Assembly (NCBI GenBank): GCA_025517485.1
Contig: JAOPKB010000006.1
Span: 124,001-188,000, forward strand
Direction: 5' to 3'
DNA length: 64,000 nt
Source: Natronoglomus mannanivorans
Lineage (GTDB): Archaea > Halobacteriota > Halobacteria > Halobacteriales > Natrialbaceae
Shown here: piece after piece, positions 7,168-16,885 of the stretch
Position numbering within the stretch: position 1 is the stretch's first letter
Layout of the letters: each line of letters begins with the position of its first letter
The notes under the pieces: model-generated
The model's database searches: none
What the model was told of the DNA's origin: nothing
The model's input: the letters and a program-made list of their open reading frames with translations, nothing else
Made by a program: the position numbers and the translations under genes

Positions 7168-10068
7168 TTAGGACGACGGACCGTACAGCTCTACCTCTAG
7201 TAATTCGAGCTGACTACGACCGCTTTCCCGATCGGACTGATGTTTCTCACCAGTTATTTCGACAATCTCTCCGAACGGATCCTCGGCGTAGGTCACTCCT
7301 TCAAGGGCGACAGTCACACTGCGACCCTCTGTCGGGTCGAAGGAGATATGATCATATGCAAGCGTATGCCCGACCGTTCCATCCCATACTTCCTGTCCAT
7401 CAACTGCGACCCGGATGGGATACTCTGTCGTGCGGTGACCAGCGACTTTCAATCGTACTTCCTCAATGGATCGCTCTCCGCCGAGGTCAAACCGAATCCA
7501 TGCCTGTTCCCGATCACCCACACTTTTCCAACTGCTCAGTTCGTTATCGTCGATGGCGTTCTTGGCGTCGACTTGATTGGACCCGGAGGTGACACTATCG
7601 ATGTACAGGGGGAGGCGCGTAGAGTTGTACGCGGGTCTGTCCGGGGTCGGCCCGCGGTCGAGCTTCGAGGGGAGGTCTTCGCCGGGTTCGTATGGCGTCA
7701 GGCCTCCCTCGACATCGATTGGTTTGGTCTCTAGTTCGACCGTCTCGGAGTCGAGACCATCTGCGCGTACGGTCACCGTTACGTCGCCCGCCTCACGCGT
7801 TGAGCGCAGGAGTACGCGGTTGACGCCCAACTCTACGGGGAGGTCCATGTCGAGGATGTGATTCTGCGGTCCGTCAGCAATGCCGCCTCGCCACTCTGCC
7901 GGCCCGTCGAGTTCGAAGGACACCTCGTCGAATGCGAGGGGATGACGACACCCCTTGGCATCTACGACTTCCACCTCGACGAGCGCGAGATCATGACCGT
8001 CCGCCCGCCATCCCGTCGGTGCGGTGCGGGTGGTCAGATCCAGTGCCACCGGCTCGCCCACCGTCTCTTCAGTAGTCTCACAAACCTGCTCGCCGTCGGT
8101 GTCATAACCGACTGCCCGGAGTTCGCCGGGTTCGAACGCCACGTCTTGGAACGTGAAGAGAAAGCGACTGGAACGCTTTCCTCTGCCCAGTGATTCGCCA
8201 TTACAGAACAACTCGACAGACTCAACGCTGGAGACGACAGTCACGTCCCTCATCGTTTCCTCGTCATAGTTCCAGTGCCCGAGTATGGTGGCGTGATGAG
8301 TCTCGGGTTCGACCCAGCCATCCCAGATGGCCTGGTGGGCGAAGAAGGCGTCCTTGGGGAGCCGCATCGGGTCCACTTCGCCGCTGCGGCGGTAGTTGTC
8401 CTCGCCGCGGTAGTGCGTGTTCGTGTCGCTGAAGATGATGTTCTGGCCGCCGGAACTGACGCGTCGACCGGTGCCGGGGCGTTCACGCCAGTACTCGTAC
8501 CAGCGCTCGACGTCCTCGACGGCGAACGTGTCCTGGTTCTGGTTGTAGCTCTCGCCCTCGCCCTCGCCGCTGCCGTCCTCGTGGTACGGCGGCGAGTGCT
8601 CGTCCCAGTACCGACGCGACGCCTCGCTTCGGTTGTACTCGGTGGCGAACATCGGCTTGTCCGCGCTCTTGTTGACGTAGAGCATCTCGCCGCCCCACTC
8701 CGCGATGTCGCTGTCGAGCATCTCGCGACACCCCATCGCACGGCCGCCGTGGGGGTCGAATCGATCGCGAAGCCGGATCAGTTCGTTCATGTGCGCTTCG
8801 CTGATGACCTCGTTGCCGCCCTCGTAGAACAGCACGCTCGGGTTGTTCCGGTTGTACACGATCGCGTCGCGCATGAGTTCGACGCGCTGTTCCCACTGGC
8901 GTCCGTCGACGTCGCTCTCGGCGTCGCCCGCTGGCAGAAGCTGGATCAGCCCGACGCGGTCACAGGACTCCACGTCCTGTTTCCAGGGCGTGACGTGCAT
9001 CCACCGCACGACGTTCGCGTTCCCCTCGACCATCATCCCGTTCGAAAAGTCGCTGAGCCAGGCCGGGACGCTGCGTCCGATCGCGGGCCACTCGTTGGTC
9101 GTGCGCTGTGCGTAGCCTTTCAGCTGGAGCGTGCGATCGTTGAGTTCGATCCGGCCGTTCTCGAAGTTCGTCTTCCGGAACCCCGTCCGGGTCGTGACGG
9201 AATCGACGGCCTCGCCGTCGACCGTCAGCCGCGTCTCGACGTCGTAGAGGTAGCCGTACCCCCAGCTCCAGAACTCGAGGTCGTCGACTTTGGCGGCCGC
9301 GTCCAGCGTGACCGTCGCCCCGGGCGGGACCGAGCGCTCGTTTTCGTCGAACTCGGCGACGGTCTCCCCGTTCGGATCCCGGACTTCGACCTCGTACCCG
9401 ACCGAGCACTCTCGGGCGTATTCGTTGCGGACCTCGGACTCCGCGTTGATCGTCGCCGTGCCGGCGTCGACGTCGATGTCTTCGGCGTACACGTAGACGC
9501 CGGTCGTCCCCAGCCAGGAGTACAGCGGCAACGTCTGGTAGAGTCGGTCGGTCACGTGGAGTTTCACGTTCTTCGTGATCCCGCCGTAGTTCGCGTTGAA
9601 GTTGTGGTCGGCCCACTGGTAGGTCTCGCCGGTCGACGCCTCCTCGTACTCCCAGTCGTTGTCGACCCGGACTGCGAGCACGTTCTCACCGGACTCTACG
9701 AGGTCAGTGAGGTCGAACCCGAACGCCATAACGCCGTTCTCGTGTCGGCCGAGGAACTCGCCGTTGCAGTACACCTCGGCGGCCTGTCGAACGCCCTCGA
9801 ATTCGACGAAGGTTTTCCCGTCCGTCGCACCCTCCGGGAGGGTGAACGTCTTCCGGTACCACGCAATCCCGGTGGACAGTCCGTAGATGTCCTCGCGGAA
9901 CGCTTCGTCTTCGTTCCACGCGTGGGGTAAACTGACCTGCTCCCACTCAGCGTCGTCGAAGTCGGGTTTCGCCGCACCCTCGGAATCGCCGACGTGGACG
10001 CGCCAATCGGGGTTTACGCTGTACGTTTCCCGGCTATCGGTTTCGGATGTGTGTGAAGAGTCGCTCAT
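7168..10068 (-). CDS. Cytoplasmic glycoside hydrolase family 2 enzyme with GH2 C-terminal and discoidin-like domains
   Basis: 966 residues from the chosen ATG, without a signal peptide. The N-terminal sugar-binding sandwich (about 20-175) and immunoglobulin-like domain (about 180-300) precede the barrel. The acid/base E420 lies in SVLFYEGGNE and the nucleophile E477 in PMFATEYNR. Then come a DUF4982-like beta-sandwich (VELFCNGESLGRGKRSSRF), a second Ig-like unit (LALVEVEVVDAKG) and a C-terminal F5/8-type (discoidin) domain (SSWKSVGDREQAWIRFDLGG). The architecture is that of beta-galactosidases of the BgaB/DUF4982 group; the exact sugar is not shown. The frame stays open to 10305, but that extension is arginine-rich, unlike the acidic body, and contains AT-rich promoter-like sequence (near 10090-10120), so the ATG at 10068 is preferred. 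It probably acts on imported galactosylated oligosaccharides. Confidence 0.85.
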   Translation of the reverse strand: MSDSSHTSETDSRETYSVNPDWRVHVGDSEGAAKPDFDDAEWEQVSLPHAWNEDEAFREDIYGLSTGIAWYRKTFTLPEGATDGKTFVEFEGVRQAAEVYCNGEFLGRHENGVMAFGFDLTDLVESGENVLAVRVDNDWEYEEASTGETYQWADHNFNANYGGITKNVKLHVTDRLYQTLPLYSWLGTTGVYVYAEDIDVDAGTATINAESEVRNEYARECSVGYEVEVRDPNGETVAEFDENERSVPPGATVTLDAAAKVDDLEFWSWGYGYLYDVETRLTVDGEAVDSVTTRTGFRKTNFENGRIELNDRTLQLKGYAQRTTNEWPAIGRSVPAWLSDFSNGMMVEGNANVVRWMHVTPWKQDVESCDRVGLIQLLPAGDAESDVDGRQWEQRVELMRDAIVYNRNNPSVLFYEGGNEVISEAHMNELIRLRDRFDPHGGRAMGCREMLDSDIAEWGGEMLYVNKSADKPMFATEYNRSEASRRYWDEHSPPYHEDGSGEGEGESYNQNQDTFAVEDVERWYEYWRERPGTGRRVSSGGQNIIFSDTNTHYRGEDNYRRSGEVDPMRLPKDAFFAHQAIWDGWVEPETHHATILGHWNYDEETMRDVTVVSSVESVELFCNGESLGRGKRSSRFLFTFQDVAFEPGELRAVGYDTDGEQVCETTEETVGEPVALDLTTRTAPTGWRADGHDLALVEVEVVDAKGCRHPLAFDEVSFELDGPAEWRGGIADGPQNHILDMDLPVELGVNRVLLRSTREAGDVTVTVRADGLDSETVELETKPIDVEGGLTPYEPGEDLPSKLDRGPTPDRPAYNSTRLPLYIDSVTSGSNQVDAKNAIDDNELSSWKSVGDREQAWIRFDLGGERSIEEVRLKVAGHRTTEYPIRVAVDGQEVWDGTVGHTLAYDHISFDPTEGRSVTVALEGVTYAEDPFGEIVEITGEKHQSDRESGRSQLELLEVELYGPSS

Positions 10069-10438
10069 GAACGGAACGTGGTGATCTATGCAGTTATTGG
10101 GAACGCAGTATTTGTATATATCGCTCGAAGTCCACCGGTTCGATCCTCGAGTGGCTCTCCGCATACCGTGACTCGAGTGTCGCTCCCCTCGACGGAGTGC
10201 CCGAAAACTGCGGCCGTTTTCCCTGTGCGCTGCGTCGACCGTTACGGGTTCGGCTGTGTGAACAGTCGCCGGTAATCGGTCCAGTGGTCGTTCGTAATGA
10301 AGCACAGCCTGCCCCCGTCTCCGCGAGTCCGTTACGTCGGCACAGGGAGCGCTCGGTAGCTGTCGACGCGCGCACTACCCGAAGTGCGGATCCACTCCAC
10401 ACGAGAGAAACGCCGCCGGAATCGCGATTCGGAGACGG
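10069..10438. other. 370-base intergenic gap, promoter of the cytoplasmic GH2 gene
   Basis: Contains AT-rich sequence at 10091-10120 (minus-strand CCAATAACTG, centred about 27 bases before the GH2 start, and a TATATACAAATAC run slightly further up). No gene, RNA or repeat was recognised in the rest. Confidence 0.4.
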
Positions 10439-13063
10439 CTAGTCGTCCGACCGTCGCACCGGCAGCTGGTCGCCGATGTACTCGAGACACGCGATGACGT
10501 TCAGCGACCAGATCGACACGAGGTTCGTCTTGACGGCGGGGAGTTCCTCGACGGGGTGGAGGTACTCGCCCTCGACCGTTCTCGTCTCCATCGGGAGGTG
10601 AACGCGCCTCCGTTCCTCGTCCAGCAACAGCTCCCACGACATCTCGGCGAGTCGGTCGTCGTCCCAGCGGTCGGCGGCGAACCCGCCCATGTTGGCCGCG
10701 TACATCGGCAGTTTGTCCAGTTTGCTCGCCACCTCGTCCGGGAGCCGGTCGGTCCGTTCCTCCCTGTCGACGTACAGGAGACCGGTCTCGGCGAGCATCT
10801 CTTCCCACTCGTCGTCGTCGATCAGCTCGGCGAGTTCCGGCCAGAGCTGGGGGCCGCCCATGCAGTGGAGGAAGGTGTAGCCGTAGTTGCCGTCGCCGAT
10901 GTGAGAGAGTTCGCCGGTTTCCGGGTCGTAACCGAACGTCGAGCCGGAGAACATCCGCAGCGGCATGTCCTCGATGCACTCGATACCGGTCAGTATCTTC
11001 TCGCGGTACGCCTCGGATTCGAACCGTTCCCACTCCGTCATCCAGTTTGCGGAGTACGAGAGCCACTCCGGTGCGATCCGGGCGTGCGTGGGGTGGTCGT
11101 CGTCCTCGATGTGATTTCGCATCGGGTCCAACTCGAGGGTCGCGAAATCGGCGTCGCGGACCTCCCGAAAGACGTCGCCGAGGCGCTCGTCGCCGCCGGT
11201 CAGGTAGTAGTAGAACCGGTGGTGGCCGGCCATGCTGATCCGGGCTTCCTTGCAGCTACCGCCCCAGTGGAGGACGTTGTGCCGGGTTCCCAGACCCGCG
11301 AGCGGCCCCTCGTGGTAGACGTCGACGTCACTGGTGTGGCGGGTCTGGGCCTCGGCCATGCGGAAGATGTCCGCCCGACCCGACCGGAGGAACGCGTACC
11401 AGAACCACATCGTCGGAACCTGTTCGGTGTTCTGCCACGCGTAGCCGCCGACGTCGTAGCGCCACTGGTGGCGGACGGGGTCGTACGAGTGCATAATGTC
11501 TCCGTAGTCCCAGAACCCGTACCATCGCCGCCGTTCGATCTCGTCCTGGTAGAACTCGATGGCACCGTCGAGTTGTGCCTCGAGCCAGGCCCGCTCCGGC
11601 GTCTCTCGGTTCTCGAGGCTCCAGTTTCCGAACGCGTTCACGTCGTGGTAGTGTTTGGGGTCACAGACCAACAACGACGGGGACTGGGTTTCGTCCGCAC
11701 AGTCCTGTAGCGTCCGCTGGTCGGGAACGCCGTCGAAGCAAAAGAGCGTCAGTTCGCTGGTGTTGGCGATCCCGTAGGGCGTGCTCCGCTCCTCGTCGAG
11801 GCCGCCGTACGCCGCCCCGTTCGTGTTCCGTCCCGGTTCGTCGTACTGCCGCAGGTCCATCGGTTCGCCGTCGGGAGACCAGAACCACGCCTGAACCGCC
11901 GCTTCGTCTTCCAGCACGTCGGTCACGCCGAGCGAAGAGGGATACTTCTCCCAGAAATCCTCGAGCCCCACGGCGACGCCCCCGCCGCTGTCACCGGCGA
12001 ACGCCAGTCCCGACGATCGGTCCCCGTGTGCGGCGTCTATCCAGCGGTACTTCTCCCCTGCGCGCTTCTCGATCACGTAGTGGTCCGGCGAGTTCTGGAC
12101 GAGCTTGAAGTCGTCCCAGGGAGTCATGTCTTCGATCAGGTTCGCCCAGTCGTCGTCGCCGTCCGTTCGGGGATCCAACGACTCCCCCGCGACGTGTCGC
12201 TCGTACAGGTCGGGATCGGTGTCGATGTATCTCGGAGGCAACAATCGTGCGGGCTCGCGGAACACGCCGTCGTCACCCGAGAACCGGACGTGTCGATTGT
12301 ACCCCGGGCCGGACATCGGCACGTCGACGGTGAATCCCAGTCCCGTGATGAAATCGCGTTCGGGCTCGCCGTCGAAGACGAACGTGTGGGTGGCCCGGAT
12401 CGCGTGTGATCCGGCGTCGAAGGAGAGGTACAACGTAAACGGGAGCCAGGACCGATCACCGCCGTGTTCGTCGGCTCTTACGTGGGTTCCCTCGACTTTT
12501 AGGACTGCGTGGATTTCCCCCGCGCGTTCGATAGTGACGTCGTCGACGCGGCCCTCGAACCGTTCCTCTTCGTAGATGCGACGCCCCGACTCCTCGCGAC
12601 GGGATTCGCGGATGCAGACGAGCGACCCGTCCGTACAGATCGTGTGCCCGTCTCTCGAGACCTCTCGAATAACGGGCGCTCCACGTCGGTTGATGCGACA
12701 GACTATCTGGCCAGTATCGATCTCCACGTACTCGTCCGTCTCCTCCGTTACCAGTGTCTCGGTCGATCGTTCGTCGATCGACTTCTCCTCGTCCGTCTTC
12801 GACTCGTCGTTCTCTCTCGAGATCTCGAGTTCGTCGGGTGCGTCGGCGTCGAAGCTCGCCGCGTGACCGGTCCACTTGACGCTCCCGTCCGGCCAGTACG
12901 CCGTCGGCCAACTCTGGACCGGGACGACGGCGCCGGTCCCATCGCGTGCCTCGATCGTATCGTCTCGAGACAGGACGCCCGCTTCCCAGGGAACACCCCA
13001 CCTCACACCGGTCGGTATCGCCGGACTGTCCTCGAGCCATCGAAGTGCGACAGAATCGGTCAT
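10439..13063 (-). CDS. PL26/YetA-like exo-rhamnogalacturonan lyase family protein
   Basis: 874 residues from ATG 13063. The N-terminus (VALRWLEDSPAIPTGVRWGV, PWEAGVL) and VPVQSWPTAYWPDGSVKWTG match the N-terminal domain of PcRGLX/YetA-like lyases. A central beta-sandwich and a C-terminal alpha/alpha toroid follow (RFYYYLTGGDERLGDVFREV; HRFYYYL-type helices). Family enzymes cleave the RG-I backbone from the end by beta-elimination, releasing unsaturated galacturonyl-rhamnose. No signal peptide is seen, so it should act on imported oligosaccharides. The frame is open up to 13366, but the extension is not haloarchaeal in composition. A dead fragment of a second copy lies at 3.8 kb. Family assignment is by recognition of motifs; catalytic residues were not assigned. 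Confidence 0.8.
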   Translation of the reverse strand: MTDSVALRWLEDSPAIPTGVRWGVPWEAGVLSRDDTIEARDGTGAVVPVQSWPTAYWPDGSVKWTGHAASFDADAPDELEISRENDESKTDEEKSIDERSTETLVTEETDEYVEIDTGQIVCRINRRGAPVIREVSRDGHTICTDGSLVCIRESRREESGRRIYEEERFEGRVDDVTIERAGEIHAVLKVEGTHVRADEHGGDRSWLPFTLYLSFDAGSHAIRATHTFVFDGEPERDFITGLGFTVDVPMSGPGYNRHVRFSGDDGVFREPARLLPPRYIDTDPDLYERHVAGESLDPRTDGDDDWANLIEDMTPWDDFKLVQNSPDHYVIEKRAGEKYRWIDAAHGDRSSGLAFAGDSGGGVAVGLEDFWEKYPSSLGVTDVLEDEAAVQAWFWSPDGEPMDLRQYDEPGRNTNGAAYGGLDEERSTPYGIANTSELTLFCFDGVPDQRTLQDCADETQSPSLLVCDPKHYHDVNAFGNWSLENRETPERAWLEAQLDGAIEFYQDEIERRRWYGFWDYGDIMHSYDPVRHQWRYDVGGYAWQNTEQVPTMWFWYAFLRSGRADIFRMAEAQTRHTSDVDVYHEGPLAGLGTRHNVLHWGGSCKEARISMAGHHRFYYYLTGGDERLGDVFREVRDADFATLELDPMRNHIEDDDHPTHARIAPEWLSYSANWMTEWERFESEAYREKILTGIECIEDMPLRMFSGSTFGYDPETGELSHIGDGNYGYTFLHCMGGPQLWPELAELIDDDEWEEMLAETGLLYVDREERTDRLPDEVASKLDKLPMYAANMGGFAADRWDDDRLAEMSWELLLDEERRRVHLPMETRTVEGEYLHPVEELPAVKTNLVSIWSLNVIACLEYIGDQLPVRRSDD

Positions 13064-13380
13064 GAACGCTCGTATCCGGTCTGTCGAGTTAACACTTCCG
13101 TCGCTTACGCTCGCGGTGACTCCGTCGCTTGGCCCGACGTGAAATCCCTGCATCATCGGGTCTCGTGTCGAGTCCGATCTCATCTCTCGGACCCGCCCTC
13201 CGGACTCACTGGCGGGTGTGTCAGAACGAGTCGCTTGGCTCCCTTCCGCGCGTGGTCGGACTTCATCACCCGAGAATCCAACAATATTGACGACCAACTC
13301 GCGGACGTGTTCCGTACCGAATCCCGAACTCGAGGGCTGACTCCCCACCACGCCACACGATGTCATCCTCTCGCCGATCG

Positions 13381-13404
13381 AATTACAATCGTATGCTTGT
13401 AATT
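13381..13404. promoter_or_regulatory. 24-bp palindrome, candidate operator (copy A)
   Basis: Perfect 8-base arms AATTACAA and TTGTAATT surround the 8-base core TCGTATGC; one further G/C pair extends the arms to 9. Related palindromes with identical spacing occur at 19760, 46993 and 23688. It lies in the divergent PL26/enolase gap, 318 bases before the PL26 start. A dimeric regulator such as the IclR protein encoded at 15.8 kb is a candidate ligand (inference). Confidence 0.55.
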
Positions 13405-13807
13405 CATACCACCATCGCAGCCCCAGAGTTGTACCGGGTGTCTCACTTTGTCGTTCAACAGTATTGTCGATGCAGAGAGTCCCATCTCCAAGTACTGTAG
13501 TCCGCCCTCGCTCGGTGTGACGCGGGGCCTATCGTAACACTAGAACGATATACACACCGTTCGTACTGTCCGTGGCTCCCCTCACGTTGTGCCTCGAGCC
13601 ACCCCTTCCTCGTTCGATCAGGTGTGCATCGATAGCCTGTGCGACGGCAGTATCGGGCGTGTCTAATATTGTTAACACCCGATGGAGTCCACCGACCGGT
13701 CGTGCGAGGATTTCGAAGACACCAGAGTTTGACCTGTCCAGCGCGATTTTTACGGTTTTATCGCTCGAGATCCGCTTCCAAGCGGCGTCGGTCCCAAGAG
13801 ACCACAT

Positions 13808-13816
13808 CTAAATATG
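13808..13816 (+). promoter_or_regulatory. TATA-box-like promoter of the enolase-superfamily gene
   Basis: CTAAATATG is centred 27 bases before the ATG at 13839, the spacing expected for a leaderless haloarchaeal mRNA. Confidence 0.55.
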
Positions 13817-13838
13817 AGCATTTCGGAGTGGCTATCGT

Positions 13839-14981
13839 ATGGCTATTAGGTCAGTCGAAGCGATACCGCTCACTCACACGCTGCAGGACGGTCGATCGTT
13901 CGGTGGGACACGAGGGATGACCGACTCACGATCGACGACACTGGTCCGAATCGAAACCGACGACGGGACGGTTGGATGGGGTGAAGCGTTCGCCTCCCCG
14001 CGCGCCGTCGCCGCCCTCGTCGAGGACGTCTTCGCGGACGCCGTCGTCGGACTCTCACCGAGTGCGGCCGAGTCGCTCGCGGAACGAGTCTACACGGGTG
14101 ATATCGGCGGCTACCACGTCGGACGCCAGGCGTTCACACAGTGTGCATTGACGGGCGTCGAGACCGCGATGTGGGACGTTCGGGGCAAACAGGTCGGCGA
14201 ACCCGTCCACACGCTGCTCTCGGGACAGACGACGGACTCTGTCGTTCCCTACGCCTCGACGATGTACATTACGGAGTGGGATCAGGATCCCGCCGAACCG
14301 ATGGAGGAGGCGAAGAGCGAGGGCTTCACTGCAGCGAAGATAAAGATCGGGCGGAACCTCGAGGACGATTATCGTCGGGTTTCCGTCGCCAGGGAGATTC
14401 TCGGGGACGACGCCCACCTGATGGTCGATTACAACGGCAATTACACGCCGCGACAGGCGATCAAGTCGATACAGGCTCTCAGCGAGTTCGATCTCACGTG
14501 GGTCGAAGAGCCCGTCCCGCCGGAGAACGTCTCCGGATATCGGGAGATCAAACGGCACGTGGACGTTCCGCTCGCCGCCGGCGAAGCACACTTCGGTCGG
14601 TTCGACTTCAAAGAACTCATCGACGAGCGCCTGGTCGATATTATCCAACCAAATCTCGGTCAGTGCGGGGGGTTCTCGGAAGCTCGCTTCCTCGCGAAAC
14701 TGGCCGCGACGGAGAACGTACTGGTCCGCCCGCACGTCTGGAATAGCGGCGTCGGCACCGCAGCTGCACTTCAGTTCGCCGCGAGCCTGCCCGATTACCC
14801 TCACGCACCCGATATGGCACCCGAACCGCTCCTGTTCGAATTCGACCGCAGTGAGAATCCGCTTCGACAGGACATCCTCGAGACGCCGTTCGACATCGAC
14901 GATGGAATCCTCTCGGTCCCACAGAAGCCGGGTCTGGGAATTTCCGTCGATGAAGACCGACTCGAGGAATACAGGATCTAG
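13839..14981 (+). CDS. Enolase-superfamily (mandelate racemase/muconate lactonizing) enzyme, D-galactarolactone cycloisomerase-like
   Basis: 380 residues with the complete enolase-superfamily apparatus: capping domain (1-130); KxK at K167/K169 (AAKIKIG); metal ligands D197 (LMVDYNG), E223 (WVEEP) and E249 (AAGEAHF); D267 (VDIIQPNLGQCGGFSEAR); and H299 (VRPHVWNSGVGTAAALQF). The tail PLLFEFDRSENPLRQ and GILSVPQKPGLGISVDEDRL resembles Agrobacterium-type D-galactarolactone cycloisomerase more than rhamnonate dehydratase, from memory of those families. It abstracts a proton alpha to a carboxylate of a sugar acid or lactone. In this island the substrate is probably a galacturonate- or rhamnose-derived acid. 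Transcribed divergently from the PL26 gene; cytoplasmic. Confidence 0.8.
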   Translation: MAIRSVEAIPLTHTLQDGRSFGGTRGMTDSRSTTLVRIETDDGTVGWGEAFASPRAVAALVEDVFADAVVGLSPSAAESLAERVYTGDIGGYHVGRQAFTQCALTGVETAMWDVRGKQVGEPVHTLLSGQTTDSVVPYASTMYITEWDQDPAEPMEEAKSEGFTAAKIKIGRNLEDDYRRVSVAREILGDDAHLMVDYNGNYTPRQAIKSIQALSEFDLTWVEEPVPPENVSGYREIKRHVDVPLAAGEAHFGRFDFKELIDERLVDIIQPNLGQCGGFSEARFLAKLAATENVLVRPHVWNSGVGTAAALQFAASLPDYPHAPDMAPEPLLFEFDRSENPLRQDILETPFDIDDGILSVPQKPGLGISVDEDRLEEYRI

Positions 14982-15826
14982 GTTCGAGTGTAGAAAAGAT
15001 GAACGGACGACAACTCGATTTCAGTACTCGCTTCGATCCCGAAGAACTACTAGTATTGTGTAGTAATAAAAATTCAGATAGTTTTGCATCGATCGATCAC
15101 CACGAGAAGTCTCTGATGAGATACACAACTCTCGTTACATATGTCTGATAAAACATTGCCACCTTCTTTCCACTATCAATAAAATCACCATCTAGGTCGA
15201 CAACCAACATAAATACCTATAGATCTTGGACGATTGTGGTCTCTCCCTCTGTATCTCCTCTTCACTGACTACAACTTCTTTGTTAGAGATCATCTACAAG
15301 ATCCTTCGAGCAATCTGACGTCGTTACCGCTCTATTTCTCCTCGACAGCGGAAACAAATCTCGACTGAATTTCGACAGCGTGACCCATTTCTCAATCCAA
15401 GAAATAGACACAGTATAACGTCTTCAAATATTTCCTTTAAGTGATAGTATATGGTACTTCCCTTTTCTCAAACTATTTTGAAGACGCGGGATCGATAGTT
15501 GTGGATTCGTGTTTTCGTTCCCTCTCTACCCGCGATAATACCACGAGTCACATACAGCCGTGTTTCGACGGTATCCGTTAGTATGGATGTCGTAATTCAC
15601 CGAATTCGCCGAACTGGCCTCGACTCTCGAGCGGTAAAATCGACCGTGAGGGTTACTCTGTACGGATCGAAGGACAGGGTCCCGACGTTCTCACCACACT
15701 CAGCTAACGAGCATCTGTCTCGAGCCTTGGCAGTTAGCTGTACAGAAGTGGAAGAAAGAAGGACGCGAACACCCAGTATCTCCGTTCACTCGAACGTTGC
15801 AAACGTGGACGGCCGGAAAGCATCTC
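14982..15826. other. 845-base gene-free, AT-rich stretch
   Basis: Between the convergent enolase-family and IclR genes. About 15050-15480 is clearly AT-rich compared with the surrounding genes, with many TATA-like runs and no credible ORF. The 138-codon frame at 15499-15915 overlaps the IclR gene and is basic and serine/arginine-rich; I do not accept it. The stretch may hold a decayed or horizontally acquired segment; no RNA or repeat was recognised. Confidence 0.45.
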
Positions 15827-16606
15827 TCACGAGTAATATTGCTTTTTCAGCTCGATTACGTTGGCAGTCTCCTGAAGCAGTGTCGAAAGCTCGTTCTCGA
15901 TTCTGTCTTCGGTGAACTTCGACGTCGGGCCCGCAATGGAGATCGCGATATTATCGAACAGTTCGTCGTGGATCGCGACCGGCGTTGCGATCGCTTTCAC
16001 ACCGCTGGATCGCTCGTTGTCCTCGATCGAGTACCCTCTGGACCGAACCTGTTCTATGTCTTCCATCAGGGAATCCAATTCCGTGTGAGTCTGTTCGGTG
16101 CCCTTCGGGAGTCCGTATCGATCCACCACCGCTTCGATCTCCGCGTCGGATTTCTGCGCTAGCAGTGCCTTTCCGAGTGCGGTCCAGTGCATCTCCGTAT
16201 ACTCTCCAGTTGGCGGATTGTCGGAGACGGCTTCGCCGGATTCCGTTCGATAGAGGAGTGCACGCAGGCCATCGTCCTCACACCCGATCGTTGCGACCGC
16301 CTGTGCTTCCTCCGCCATTTTATCGATTTCGTGTCTGGCTATCTGATAAATCTCGACGTTCTGTCTCGCATATCCGCCGTGTTTCAAAAACTTGACACCA
16401 ACGTGGTACTTGCTGCCCTTCTTTTTTAGATATCCCAGATCAGACAGCGTTTTGAGATAAATATAGGCAGTGCTTCGGGGAATGTCTAACTTCTCGCCGA
16501 TATAACTCGCACTACTGCCATTAGATCGTTGAACCGCTTCGACGACTTCGAATGCGTTCTCGACCGCCTGAATTCGATTCTTTGATGCGGGTTCATCAGT
16601 CGTCAT
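15827..16606 (-). CDS. IclR family transcriptional regulator
   Basis: 259 residues. An N-terminal winged helix-turn-helix (about 10-75: QAVENAFEVVEAVQRSNGSS, IGEKLDIPRSTAYIYLKTLS, DLGYLKKKGSKYHVG) precedes the IclR effector-binding domain (about 85-255: ALLYRTESGEAVSDNPPTGE, MHWTALGKALLAQ, LPKGTEQTHTELDSLMEDIE, VKAIATPVAIHDELFDNIAI). IclR proteins bind palindromic operators as dimers or tetramers and sense small acids or sugars. In haloarchaea, IclR members control pentose and rhamnose catabolism. It is the only dedicated transcription factor recognised in the island and the natural candidate to read the 24-bp palindromes. It is transcribed from its own AT-rich upstream region. Confidence 0.9.
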   Translation of the reverse strand: MTTDEPASKNRIQAVENAFEVVEAVQRSNGSSASYIGEKLDIPRSTAYIYLKTLSDLGYLKKKGSKYHVGVKFLKHGGYARQNVEIYQIARHEIDKMAEEAQAVATIGCEDDGLRALLYRTESGEAVSDNPPTGEYTEMHWTALGKALLAQKSDAEIEAVVDRYGLPKGTEQTHTELDSLMEDIEQVRSRGYSIEDNERSSGVKAIATPVAIHDELFDNIAISIAGPTSKFTEDRIENELSTLLQETANVIELKKQYYS

Positions 16607-16885
16607 ATATCTATACCGAAGAACGTGTCTGGTGACCGACGGCCGCTCTGATACTGGGGAACACTATACATTACCTCTTTGCAAGTCATCTGTTTGTGCA
16701 TCTATAATGATACCGGTTTCCCACTCTTTCCCTCGTGTCGTACTATAAACGCTCTCACCTATCGGTTCTCGACTGTGTCTCCACTTCACCGCCAATCTGG
16801 TCGGACGAAGGATCGAGAATCGAGAGACTGATCTCGAGTGAGCGGGTCGAAATCGCGGCGAGAAGACAGCGACCGACGAGATCGT

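Larger units (their letters stand above)
13064..13838. other. 775-base intergenic gap between divergent PL26 and enolase-family genes
   Basis: Holds the divergent promoters, one of the 24-bp palindromes (13381-13404) and a TATA-like CTAAATATG at 13808-13816. A 92-codon minus-strand frame at 13529-13807 contains a protein-like middle part (GVFEILARPVGGLHRVLTIL), but it lacks a recognisable family and haloarchaeal acidity; I treat it as unproven. Confidence 0.4.

Noticed and set aside
10069..10305. N-terminal extension of the cytoplasmic GH2 gene
   Set aside because: The added 79 residues are arginine-rich and include an AT-rich promoter-like segment; the GH2 domain begins after the ATG at 10068.
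13064..13366. N-terminal extension of the PL26-like gene
   Set aside because: The extension lacks haloarchaeal acidity and the family N-terminus starts right after the ATG at 13063.
13529..13807. 92-codon minus-strand frame before the enolase-family gene
   Set aside because: Part of it looks protein-like, but no family or acidic bias is present and it overlaps the neighbouring promoter; unsupported as a gene.
15499..15915. 138-codon plus-strand frame between the enolase-family and IclR genes
   Set aside because: Basic, Ser/Arg-rich and overlapping the real IclR gene antisense.
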